The notes under the pieces were generated by a model. That model saw nothing but the letters and a program-made list of their open reading frames with translations, ran no database searches and had not been told where the DNA came from. This document shows positions 10,111-19,928 of a DNA stretch of 21,481 bases, in pieces. The position numbers were made by a program, and so were the translations under genes. The stretch is from Dichomitus squalens LYAD-421 SS1 (taxonomy: Eukaryota; Basidiomycota; Agaricomycetes; Polyporales; Polyporaceae), in NCBI RefSeq assembly GCF_000275845.1, contig NW_006766933.1, positions 209,571 to 231,051 of the forward strand, written 5' to 3'. Position 1 is the first letter of the stretch; every line of letters begins with the position of its first letter.

Positions 10111-10773
10111 TCACATGGACATGGGAACTGCGTGACGATGCTAGTCTCGACCAAGACCGTCCGCGTGCCTCTCGCGTTCCCGTGCGAGGGGTTTGCGCCG
10201 AACCTAGTGACGATGCAATTCAGCGACAACGTTCAAACCGCAATCAGATTACTATATTGTGTTCAGAAATCAGCCGAGACCGAGGTTGAGGGGGTATCAG
10301 TAGCAAGTCATGAGTGGCGAAATGCTTTCGCGCAGCGGACAAACGTACGCTGGCCGCTGTGATGGGCGCGTGCCAGTCGAGCGCCCGATCGTGGCCGGTC
10401 CACGTCTCCGGTGCGCATCCAGCCAAATCGCGGCCGACTCGAGCTGGCTACCGCCGTTCACTTGTTCTCCTCCTCCGCGTCGCTTATATGGTTCTGGGCC
10501 GTCGCACTTGTAGTGTATTCGACCGCATTTTGTATCGAATGGTGAACGACACGAGCGCCTCTCAGGCTAGTGATCCCATTTGTAGGGTCCGTCATGGAGT
10601 CCCAACGATCCAAGGACATTTGATATCGACAACTGATCTCAACATTGACTGACGTCCTAAAACAGAGCTACATAGACGAGATTTAAGCAACAGTGCCACC
10701 AGATTATGCCAGTACGGCTACAGGTCGGGTCACCTAACGTGGTACAATACATATACATCAGATCGCACCTTCT
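10111..10773. other. Intergenic, between partner B and locus F
   Basis: This contains the presumed promoter of F (10111 onward) and the 3-prime end of B. Short overlapping open frames occur on both strands without splice-linked partners. I see no gene. Confidence 0.4.
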
Positions 10774-12418
10774 TCACTGAGGCCCGGGGGAACATGTACA
10801 GTCAGAGGCGTCTGCCTGTTCGTCTACTGCAGGTGTATCAGAGGTTTCGTCAAACCCCTGGACGGTAAATTCGTCAGAGGCTTCAAGAAAATCCTCGAGG
10901 GCATCTTCGAAGGCCTCCGCCTCTTCGTCGGTGAGTTTGACAACCTCAAGTTCCTCTGAGGCGGTTTGTTGACCGAGGACGACATCGTCGTCTGTGCCCT
11001 CAGTCTCATTCTCGCTCTCGTTTCCGCTCGTGTGCGACTTGGTGGTGTGACGTTTCTTAGAGCCTAGTTTCAAAGGTGAAGATGAGGCTTTAGGGTAACG
11101 GGAAGTCAGTCGAGTGCTTACGATTAGAGGTCACAACACGCTTCGTCTGTGTCACTGTAATACGACAATGACCGCTTGAGACAGATGACATAGGTCAGGA
11201 TAACAAGACACACCTGAGTAAATAGACACGGATCTTCTGATCGTCTTCTGTTCGCTGGCTTGGGCAGGATTTTGCGTGTCAGGAATGACTTTGAAAACAC
11301 TGTACCCTTGGTCTAGCCAGGCTTGAGCCAACAATAGGACAGGACATCAACTACAATCACTCACGATATGTTGCTGTTATACCGATGTTGGCGGGAAACT
11401 CCACATGTCCGTTAGGAGTGGAGATGCGAAGTGGCACGCCTGCCTGTGCAGCGGCAGGCACTATACGAGACCTTAGTGAGATACAGAAGAAGATGCTTGT
11501 TACGACCTACCTTGTCTAGACTCTATCGCTTGAGGACACCCAGGAGGCAGGTCATTAGCGGTGTGAACAGCGCTACCCGTCGGCGCGATAATCGCAGGGT
11601 TTGGGGGCGCCCGAGGGCTCTGGGTATTGTTGCTTGACTTAGCCACCTCAGTCTTATGGGCTTCGGCTGCTGCACGCCGTTCTCGTTCTGCCCGTTCTAC
11701 CTTTCCCCGAGCAGAAGCAGTCTAAATGCGCCTCCGTCAGCCGCTGAACGTTGAGCGGTGTAAACACGAGAAAGACAGACCATTGCGTCATCCATGAGCT
11801 GGTTTGACAATCCCCTGAGCTCGCGCGCATGGTTGTACGTCTTGATCGGATGCTTCGCCAAGTCCCGCCATCGCGTTTTGGTGTTTTGTTTTGCATGGTC
11901 GAAGCTGGCACGACCATTAGCGGCTGCCTGCGGTTCTATGTGCACACTGTTAGGCAGAGCTTGGCTCACCGCTTAGTCAACTTTACTAGATGTTGGAAGT
12001 CTTCTCTTTGAATGGAGTCCTTATGCTCTTCGATGAACTCGCTGGCTTCGAACATCATCTTGATGGCTTGTGCTTTGTTGCGAGTCGGTGACGAGTTGTC
12101 ATACCAGATGACGAAGGATTTGATGACGACCTTCTCCACGATTGTGTTCAAGGCATCATTCGGTTTAACAAACATATCGGGGATGATGCTACAATGGGAG
12201 GAATGGGAGATCGGAGAGAACGAGGATGAGGACGAGGGTGAGGATGGAGCGATGTGATCTGGAAATAGTACCTCCAGGCTGAGATATTTGTAGTTTCAGG
12301 AAAGATGCAAATGCGAAAATATCCCCTTGTACTGGGTCGATGACAGGAGTCCACGGGAAGGACTCGGACGTAAATGCTCACCCTCGTGCGCAGCGAGAAC
12401 AGCCATTTGTGGGGACAT
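10774..12418 (-). CDS. Partner B: helical, acidic-tailed hypothetical protein divergent from K3
   Basis: Function unknown. Eight exons join in frame to 431 aa: 12418-12333, 12278-11970, 11904-11766, 11721-11511, 11460-11365, 11321-11214, 11154-11122 and 11087-10774. Introns are 34-65 bp; most carry branch sites such as GCTAAT or CTGAC. Residues 29-65 are Ser/Pro-rich. Residues 66-180 form a helical region (AIKMMFEASEFIEEH, then HARELRGLSNQLMDDAM). About 180-200 is a charged coiled-coil candidate (VERAERERRAAAEAHK). Next come a proline-rich linker and a compact-looking block (PLRISTPNGHVEFPANIGIT, then WLDQGYSVFKVIPD). The tail has a basic KKRH patch, a possible nuclear signal, then about 85 Asp/Glu-rich residues. 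Exon 3 (139 nt, phase 2 in, phase 0 out) matches the key exon of A and C. Least sure: the first donor (GTACAA) and the 34-bp last intron. The start ATG is the first in frame of exon 1. Confidence 0.7.
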
Positions 12419-12664
12419 GGGAGTATGTCTATTCTGGAATACAAAAGCGGCGCCAGAACCCAGGCCAATTGATGTTACTGAGCTGTGGACGTTCAAGAAG
12501 AGCAGGCAACGGGAGCGTGATCAAGTCGAGCGTTCACATATTTCAAATCACGTTATTGGCGCCTGCGACAAATACGGAGAAACAAGTCCACGCCGGGCAT
12601 TGGCATGCAGGTACCTACTACCCTTCCCCCTTCCGCTTGCTCTCTTCATTTCATTCACGTCAGG
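12419..12664. promoter_or_regulatory. Shared upstream region of partner B (minus) and K3 (plus)
   Basis: A 246-bp gap between divergent start codons. A pyrimidine-rich tract (about 12615-12655) precedes the K3 ATG, as expected for a fungal core promoter; no convincing TATA box on either strand. Some of the gap must be 5-prime UTR. Confidence 0.45.
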
Positions 12665-14038
12665 ATGCCTTCGTCAACTGAGGGACCTTTGTTTGGGGAA
12701 GGAGGTACAGCGAATCCTCACCCAGTCAGTGAACATGCGATCACGGGTGGCCTTTTCGACGACGAGTACTTCTGGCGGAATCATCAAACATGGCTCGCGG
12801 AAGTGGGCTACATGCTACGCCCACGCTACCGAATAGATTGGCAGCCATCGTGGTTCAAATCCAAGGAAAACATCCTTGACTGTGAGGATGGACAATCAAC
12901 TCTGGTGAGTCGTACTGAATCGTCGTATCAAAGCATGATGCCTGATACTCTGCAGAGTACTACCATCCTGGACGCTACACGCATCTCTGACGGCCGCATC
13001 GTCGCATTGAAACAAGTTGATAGGTCTAGATGCCCAGACGAGGAAGATATTGCTCGTGCTTTTGCAATGTCTTCGACCCTTGCTGACGATCCTCGCAATC
13101 ACACTGCGCCCGTATACGACATCTTGCAGTCGCCCTTGGACGAGAACGTCGCCTTTCTGGTGATGCCGTACTTACTCCGCATCAACAGAGTAAAGTTCGC
13201 CACCGTAGGCGAAGTGGTCGAATGTTGGCGACAGCTTTTTGAGGTAGGTTTTGTATACTATTCGCGGTGAACACCTGGTATGACGTTTCTGTGTCTGACA
13301 TAGGGTTTGCAATTCATGCATCAGCACCACCTTGCACATTGGTGAGAACGAACCATCTCTGTGGCGAAACGTATATCTGATGAAGTGGTGCAGTGATATT
13401 CACTTCAACAATGTCATGATGGACACCGTGCCGTTATTGTCTGAGATTCCTCATCCCATCCATACCAACAAGAGCTACGACTTCAAACGTTCGATCAAGA
13501 CGCGCACCCGAACATCCTATCCCCCCAAATACTATTACATCGACTTCGGGCTCTCATATGAATTATCCCCTGAGGAGCCTTCTCCTCGCCTTCGTGTTGC
13601 ATTGGGTGGTGATAAGAGTGCCCCCGAATACAAGAATCGTGATGCGCCGCTCGACCCGTACAAGCTCGACATCTACTGCCTCGGTAATCTCATCCGAGAA
13701 CGTTTCATCAATGTGAGTACGCCATCACAGTCTTATCAGTCGCTTCTCACCGTATGTACGGGCTCCTACAGAAGAGCCGTTGCTTCAATTTCATGAAGCC
13801 GCTGGTGGAGGATATGGTTCAGGTGGAGCCAGCGAATCGTCCGAACATGGATGATGCCTTCACGCGATTTGAATCGCTTCGTGCCTCCCTTCCACAGCGA
13901 GTTTTGCGCTCGCGTGTGGTATACGATGATGAACTTGGGATACCCAGATTGTATCGGGCATGCCGCCACGTCGTTCGTACCCTTTTTTGGATGGTGACTA
14001 GGATGCCTGCTCTCCCCAGTCCCCCTATGTCACGATAA
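12665..14038 (+). CDS. K3: kinase-like domain protein with HCD catalytic motif
   Basis: Same family as K2 and K4. Exons 12665-12904, 12956-13243, 13304-13341, 13394-13712 and 13772-14038 join to 383 aa with GT-AG introns of 51, 60, 52 and 59 bp. N-terminal signature: YFWRNHQTWL and GYMLRPRYRIDWQPSW. ATP lysine K99 (VALK). The catalytic loop reads H188-C189-D190 with N195, so the HRD arginine is cysteine; the codon is split by intron 3 as TG|T where the paralogues have AG|G or AG|A. DFG is at 239-241. SAPEY and DPYKLDIYCLGN follow. Loss of the HRD arginine is known in kinases that do not need activation-loop phosphorylation and in pseudokinases, but K, D, N and DFG persist, so activity is possible. 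The ATG gives the family N-terminus. Divergent from partner B. Confidence 0.88.
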
Positions 14039-14377
14039 CGTTATACTTTTCTTGCTTCCTGCCTATCGCATACTGCTATCTGTCGCCCATGCTATTTTGC
14101 AATCTCGCTGTCACTGGACTGTTTGTAACGCGTCGTCTGCGCGTTTACTTAACTAGATTATATGGACACAGGATCGTTCATGGAAAGGCTGCGGATAGCT
14201 TGTCCCTGTCTGAAGAATGCGGTCTTTCGGCGGAGACGATACCGACATGGCTTGTCGTGCGCTTACGAAGTTTCCTGCTTTAGGTCGCTTCTATGTCTAT
14301 GGACTAAATTGATGACTAATAGGCAGCGGTGTCCTGCTGCACGACGGCCGACATCGCGCCCCATTGTGGGCCTCAGG
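14039..14377. other. Intergenic, between K3 and locus G (convergent)
   Basis: The 3-prime flank of K3 and of G. Nothing recognisable on either strand. Confidence 0.4.
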
Positions 14378-15367
14378 TCATGGAATCCATGGTGATGTCT
14401 TGCGGACCAGGCCGCGAGAATCCACGTCCATCTCAGGCTGTCGCGCTACTACTTGGAACGCTCTCGACACAGGACTCCTTGTTCATTGCCGTAAGGTTGT
14501 TTGCAACGTCCATCAATGCGTGACCCACTTGACAGCTATTTTGACATGCAGTTTTGCACCCGGCCCCCGGAGCTGTCGACTCGGATGCGCTTGAGATGGC
14601 AACTTGCACGCCCGCCGGACCAGGCTGCCCCACCTCCCACAGATTAGGGATAATAGGGATAATAGGCCGATGTGATACAAAGGATCCAGACAACATTCTT
14701 CGCGACGCATAGGCAGTGCTTGCCGATGTCTGACGCCGTTTGTAGGCGTATGTGAAGTTTACGCGATTCTGCGAGCCTCGTGTTGGAGATGAGCGGGCGG
14801 GTTACGGTATATGGGGTGTGATGCTGGGAAGCGGCCATGTACAAATTCAGGAGCCAACCACAAGGTCTTGTCGCATTCACGGCGCAAGATGTCAGATTGA
14901 ACAAGGCCCCGAACACTTACCGATGCTTGTCGCGCGCCCCCGTTCCACGCTCGCACTGCCAGCCTCCGCGTTCCTATCACGACACGCCTGGGCGAAGACA
15001 ATAAATGGAACAACGTAGTGGCCTTCCAAGGATCCGAGACATCCAAGTAGTGGTTTGCAGGGCTTGCACCTTTCCCCTGATCTGATCTAAACAGCTGAAA
15101 CCGCATCGGTCAAACTCAGGTGCCGCTGGCAGCCGTTTTTGGGCGTTGCCACAACTCACGAGCGAATCACCATGGATGGAGCGATGTACGCCTCCGCGGC
15201 AGTGGTTGGTCAGGCACCCCGCCCAGCAGGGAACGTACCTGGACACACCGAGGAAGACGCTGAGCGACAATAGTCAACGGCGCGCTCATCTCCTCGTTGC
15301 GGGATGGGACTCACCTGACTCACTGTGAGTATGGTCCCTGAACTAGGGCTAGGCTGACGCTGTGCAT
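14378..15367 (-). CDS. Locus G: diverged relative of locus F, possibly decayed
   Basis: Unknown family. The right part aligns with F for over 200 bp (about 15203-15450 against 9903-10140). Proposed 5-prime exons: ATG 15367 to 15324, then the 21-nt micro-exon 15259-15239 (about VFLGVS), then an exon from about 15155 with CGNAQKRLPAAPEFD that stays open for some 50 codons. The inter-exon gap begins GTGAGT and ends GCTCAG as in F. A donor GTAAGT is near 14922. Towards the 3-prime end two overlapping frames look coding: one ends at a TGA at 14433, the other (with SRGLVRK) at a TGA at 14380-14378; the latter matches terminal exon H. Upstream of the proposed ATG the frame has a stop where F is open. 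I cannot make one continuous model, so this is either a pseudogene or a gene with exons I have misplaced. Confidence 0.3.
14647..14666. repeat. Short tandem repeat, 9-bp unit
   Basis: Two copies of GGGATAATA followed by GG, inside locus G. Confidence 0.7.
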
Positions 15368-15892
15368 GTCTTGAGACGACTACTACCAGAGTGAAGGGCT
15401 CGATCCCCCCATGTTCATGGCCGCTCACACGGGGAACATGACGATGCAGCCAAACGACCCGCTCGGGTCACGCCCGACTTCCCTTATCTTAACTGTGAAA
15501 GATAGATTGCAAGCACAGCGTACTAAAACATGTTGACCCCCGCTTTTCTACAAACGGTGAGCATCCGACACGAATGTACCGATGCCAGTCGTGGAGACAC
15601 GCCGTGTCGGAATCATGTACCGGGTAGCCCGATGCTATGCACAGGTGCTGGACGACTAGGAGACAGGCAGTAGTACGGGTGGAGCAAGGCCTCTCGTTTG
15701 ATGGCGCACGCCCATCCTCTCTGCTGAACTCGGGATCCGTAACATCGGCTTGAGCTGGAAGTACGACGTCACAAGCACTCGACCGTGACGGTGGACCGCT
15801 ACCTGACGTCGTAAAGAGACCGTTCATACAATAGAGCAGTACAGCACGAAAGCCAAAAGTGAGAGCAACGACACGACAGGAGGACAGAATAG
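15368..15892. other. Intergenic, between K4 and locus G (same strand)
   Basis: Downstream of the K4 stop and upstream of the proposed G start. One minus-strand frame stays open from 16043, inside the last K4 exon but out of frame with it, down to 15489; it has no start or splice logic of its own and I do not call it. The sequence upstream of G aligns in part with that upstream of F (GCATCGTCA and GTGTGA or GTGAAT blocks). Confidence 0.4.
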
Positions 15893-17219
15893 TTACGAAG
15901 GGAGGGGTATAGCGGCCTTGCCCGACACAACGTACTTCAACGTGCGGAAGAAATGACGATATGTTCGGTACCGTCTCGTGTAAGAGTCCTCCTTGACTTG
16001 GACTAGACGGGATCGCAGCTTGAAGAAACCGAGAGACTTCCACAAGTCGTCGAACCGACGTACAACATCGTGAATCGTTGGTCTCTTAAACGGGTCTTGC
16101 TGAGTCATGTCCTCGACGAGGGACTTAAGGAACTCAGCCCCGCGATATGGCTGACAATGGAAAGCATGTAAGCCGACGCCTAGGGACAGTCAGCGCGACA
16201 CACCTCGAGAACGGTCCTCTTAATCATGCTCCCAAGATAGTAGATGTCGGTAGGGAAAGGATCAACAAGCTCCCCATTCCAGTTCTGGAACTCGGGGACG
16301 GACTTGTCTCCGCCCTCTATGGGATGTTCCCTCGGCGGCCCATCTTCTGGATTATATCGACGAGACAGCCCGAAATCGATGTAGTAATACCTGACAGGTG
16401 CAGCTGTCCGCGTTGTGTGTTTAGCTCGCGCTTTAAAATCAACAGTCCTGTTGGGTTTCCTGGGGTGGAACATGTTCGGATACATCGGCCGCGGATCGTA
16501 CATGATATTGTTGGCATTGCAGTCTCTGGACAGCTCAGCAATAGAGATGATGAACTATGATGGATGATAACTACCTGTGTGCTGTGTGGTGATCGTGTAG
16601 CCACTGCATGCCCTGTAGGACAGTCGTGAGGGAGGTCCAGAAACCATCAGACTGTAATCATACCTCGAAGACTTGCAACAGGAACGATACGACCTCGCCA
16701 ACGGTCTGCCACGGAGGACTTGCGCAGGCGCGAAAGAACGGTATCACAAGGATAGTGCTATCCGGGCTGTCTGGGACACTGAAGGAATCCCAAACCGGGA
16801 TGGCATGGTTGCGGGGGTCCAAACGAGTGGCCTCAGACGAGAGATACTGGGTGATCTCAAATTCGTGTGGGTTCATATGAGCCAAAACCCTCTTCAGGGC
16901 GACCATAGCATTGTCAGACACGCGTACGGCATCCAAGAGGAACGGATTCTGTGAGGTCTCGTCATAACTTGCGTGATGGCCGTGACGAGCGACAACGCAC
17001 CTCAATACCGTAAAAATCCTCGTAGCTCCCGAGGAATCTACCCGGATGTTCTAACCACGAAGGTTTCCAGCCCGGTCTATATCGCGGACGAAGCCTATAT
17101 CCCCGTTCAGCTAGCCATTCGGAATGATCGCGCCACCATAACTCAGGTTCGGTCAACTCGTCCAGGACAACTTGAGGGATGGGTGATCCCATACCCCTAG
17201 ATGACATCGCCTCGGTCAT
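15893..17219 (-). CDS. K4: kinase-like domain protein, intact
   Basis: Probable Ser/Thr protein kinase, same family as K1-K3, role unknown. Exons 17219-17001, 16948-16664, 16612-16575, 16525-16204 and 16150-15893 join to 373 aa; introns are 52, 51, 49 and 53 bp, all GT-AG. Residues 22-60 carry ELWWRDHSEWL and GYRLRPRYRPGW. ATP lysine K92 (VALK). Catalytic loop HRD at 180-182 with N187, and DFG at 231-233 in YYIDFGLSRR. Then KSVPEF and DPFPTDIYYLGS, and an Arg-rich C-terminal helical region. Every catalytic residue I can check is present. A second ATG four codons on is an alternative start. AT-rich elements upstream (rc of 17353-17360 and of 17428-17435) are TATA candidates, but lie 134 and 209 bp away. 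Head to head with partner C. Confidence 0.9.
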
Positions 17220-17567
17220 CCTGTATTCGATGAAGGGGATTCACAGAGAGGCACAGTCCAGAGGTATACCAGATGAGGAGGGAACGGGAGGGGCGAGGTT
17301 TCGGAGAGCGTGCACCGAGAGCGCCGGGAAAGCACGGGCGCAAATAAGGACAAATTATACATCTTCCTGGGCGCCGCTGTCCAGAAGTTGAACAACGTCG
17401 TGAACCATCTTCTACTGGGGCGTCCGGCTTATATTTCTCAGCCTATTGTAGTCTCGGACTGCCCCCCGTACACGCGTGAAAACTAAAAACACACGGCAAT
17501 GTGAAGCTGCCATCAGCATCCCCTCCGTCTACTGCTGGCTGGCACTAGCACCGCTCCCTGCCACTAG
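17220..17567. promoter_or_regulatory. Shared upstream region of K4 (minus) and partner C (plus)
   Basis: A 348-bp gap, CT-rich on the minus strand before the K4 ATG. It should also hold the missing start or first exon of partner C; the only ATG just upstream (17510) is followed at once by TGA. Confidence 0.4.
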
Positions 17568-18247
17568 TCAATCATCGTAGTCGCTCCTATCACGGAAGGC
17601 CTCTCTTTCTCAGCGGTCCAGGAGACCGTCCTAAACGCAGCTACCGCGGTTGCAGACCATACGGTCAACACTGAGCTTGGGCAAGCTCTCTCCGAGCTCA
17701 TCGGTGATGCTACCGACGACGTTCCCGTCGTCAGGAACCTAGACAAGGCTGGCGACATTCTGTGTAATCCCAACTACAGACAAGCGCTCGAAGCGGCCCG
17801 ACTTTACCATCCTATGGTTCGCGACCAGGGAAAGTAAGGAACTCGTCGGAACTTGTGTGGTATGTTTTGACACTGGTAATTTGTTATAGGCTGTTGCAGG
17901 AATCTCAGCAGAGTCGGAAAAAACTTGAGGCTGCGAAGCTCCTGGACATTTCAACGAAGTTCAGGCTCTACCAGTTCCTAGAGGATTGGCAGCAGAGTAC
18001 CGACACACACATGAACGTCGTGTTGGTGAGTGGGTCTTATTTACCAAGACTCTTGAGGAGATCTGATGCTCTGTCGCCGCTCAGACTAAGTCTCGCTGGG
18101 TTATGATGGGCCTTCCTCTAGTCGATGGACAGATTCCTCCACTCCCCACACGCGTACAGCCGGCAGACGACCAGCATCCACCAGTGCTGAACTCTCCTTC
18201 GGAGCTGACCTTGGTCACAGGAGAGGAAGGTTGGTCGCTTTTCGCAC
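17568..18247 (+). CDS. Partner C: helical hypothetical protein divergent from K4 (5-prime end not found)
   Basis: Function unknown. Coding is clear over three exons: 17568 (or a little upstream) to 17833, 17890-18025 (136 nt) and 18085 onward, with GT-AG introns of 56 and 59 bp. The first segment is Ala/Val/Asp-rich and helical (AVQETVLNAATAVADHTV). The second is charged and helical (SRKKLEAAKLLDISTKF). The third turns into a Pro-rich tail after MMGLPLVDGQIPPLPT. The second exon enters in phase 2 and leaves in phase 0, exactly as the matching exons of A and B. No in-frame ATG exists: a TAG at 17565-17567 closes the frame upstream. CCACTAG could itself be an acceptor, implying an upstream exon; otherwise the start has been lost. 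The 3-prime end is unsure: unspliced, the frame stops near 18247; with the GTTGGT donor at 18230 it would run on to about 18330. Confidence 0.6.
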
Positions 18248-18512
18248 TTTGAGCCATATACGTGTCTCACGGCTCTATCAAGGCTCTCCCCTCCAGGATG
18301 TCAGCAACGGGAGCAATTCAACTTTTGTAGATGATACTGATCGGCAGTCCATCGCAGATTCCATCTGGAACCCATGGGCGGGTGAGTCCAGTATGTCCAA
18401 GATCATGATCTTACGAGGTCTATGTTATGCAATACTCATGGCATGGCTCATCCAGGCGCGAGCCCACGCTCTGCCTAGCAGCATGCAACTTCTCCCTACG
18501 GCCCGGCACTAA

Positions 18513-19739
18513 GGATGTGATCACCGATTGGAAGATCAGGAGCGGTTGTCGGAGTCGTCATCTCGTTGAACGTGTATGCAGCGACGTAGCCATAGCCGGC
18601 TTTACGAGTACAGAATGCGATGTCAAGGACCATTGGAATGTGTATTCAACTATCTGTGTATTAGTCTGTCGAGCATGGCATTGAACAGAACATGGGACAC
18701 GAATGAGTCGCGGTTGCGATAACTATATGGCGACTAGCCTCAACCCGCTCGCCGTTGAACGTTGAACGCTAGCGACGCTGCCTGCATCTGATGACTAATT
18801 CCCACGATTGCCACGGAGATCACTTACCGATATGTCAGATCAGCCGTCCGGTTGGTATGGAGCTTTGTGGGCGTATGGGAAATCATGTTAGCTTGGGCGG
18901 CTATGAGTCGATGCTCGGTTGTGGACGATTCTCATGGCGGGAGCGTATATTACATCCACTCCATCATTAGCGGTTTCTCGCAATGCAGGTTTTGCATGCT
19001 TTCGTAATAGTAACGTCTCACATGGCAAGGGAGCGGTCGCATTGCCTTACAGTAGGCTCGCTCCTGGACTTACTGCAGAGGCTGAAAAGTTTGGGTATTC
19101 TGCGGTGAGGCAACGAGTGACTGGACGTCATTATGCGCCTCTCATAGTCATGGCTGAGTTGGTAGTACTTGATAGGGCATATAGGAGCAGCAACGGCCAA
19201 GAGGTCTCTCACTGACATTGCTTTGACCTATCGAGGTGTTGTCTGAGCACGCGGGGCATTAACCACAATCGGTCACCCTGGGTGATGTTCTACAAAGCAG
19301 AAAGAGTAAGCGTCCGGGGCTCAGCCTAATTGAACAGGGAAACGTACACCCGGAGTGCCAATATCGCACGCACAGTACATTGCTATATCACTTCAAACAG
19401 ACAAATCAACCGCTCTCATGGGGGTTAAACGGGATACTATGCAATGGCTGGGGCTGTAACAGTTCAAGTATAAAATATAACAATACTTAGTCCCAGGTCG
19501 CGAATGAGATATTGTGCGAAGGACTATGTACGTCGTAAGCATTTGACCGGCCTCAGAAAGTCGTGATGACGAACGTAGTCGAGCGCTTCTGCGTAACCAA
19601 AATAGTGAGTCGGTCGTCTCGGCCCGGCATCTTCCGAATTGTTGCCTTGAGCTGGCTGCTGCATATCGCCATGTTACGGTCTGACCGTACTCCCTCTGGA
19701 CAGCTTCTGTGTTTCTAGGCTAGTGCAGTGACTTGAGGA
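18513..19739. other. No convincing gene; one element shared with loci F and G
   Basis: Short frames on both strands without linked splice sites. At 18869-18885 a GGGCGTATG element, with CACTTACCGATATGTCAGATC just to its left (18821-18841), resembles sequence inside loci F (9312) and G (14745). On the minus strand this gives a short exon with a GTAAGT donor. It is probably a remnant of another family copy. Confidence 0.35.
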
Positions 19740-19928
19740 TTAGACCGCTGTATCCGCTTGCATGATATATGGTATAAAACTCCAGGCTCGTGTCAAACCA
19801 CGAGATCCATCATGAGGTGCCTTGCGGACCACTGGACCAGGATACCATGCGTCGAATGAGGACTGGATGTCATAATGGAGTCTGTGCCTCGCAATGTCGG
19901 TCCGGAAGCAGATATAGATGTCTGGTGC
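19740..19928 (-). CDS. Terminal exon H of an otherwise unresolved minus-strand gene
   Basis: A 63-codon stop-free segment follows a CTCTAACAG acceptor and ends with TAA at 19742-19740. The translation looks like a folded protein end (DIYICFRTDIARHRLHYDI, then PGPVVRKAPHDG and SFIPYIMQ). A related VRK block occurs at the 3-prime end of locus G, with 11 identical bases (TGGTCCGCAAG) and alignable flanks. Upstream exons are not settled: GTGAGC near 19985 is a good donor, but its natural frame leads into a different reading of this exon. Family unknown. Confidence 0.35.
   Translation of the reverse strand, partial: APDIYICFRTDIARHRLHYDIQSSFDAWYPGPVVRKAPHDGSRGLTRAWSFIPYIMQADTAV

Noticed and set aside
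14644..14668. Resemblance to a homing-endonuclease (I-SceI-like) site
   Set aside because: Only partial identity and explained by a 9-bp tandem repeat; no endonuclease gene or mitochondrial context.
15388..15410. GGCTCGATCCCCC resembling a tRNA T-arm
   Set aside because: The conserved TTC is absent and no cloverleaf can be drawn.
15489..16043. A 184-codon minus-strand frame overlapping the last exon of K4
   Set aside because: It is out of frame with the well-supported kinase exon, has no start or splice context of its own and no recognisable content; likely a shadow extending into the 3-prime flank.
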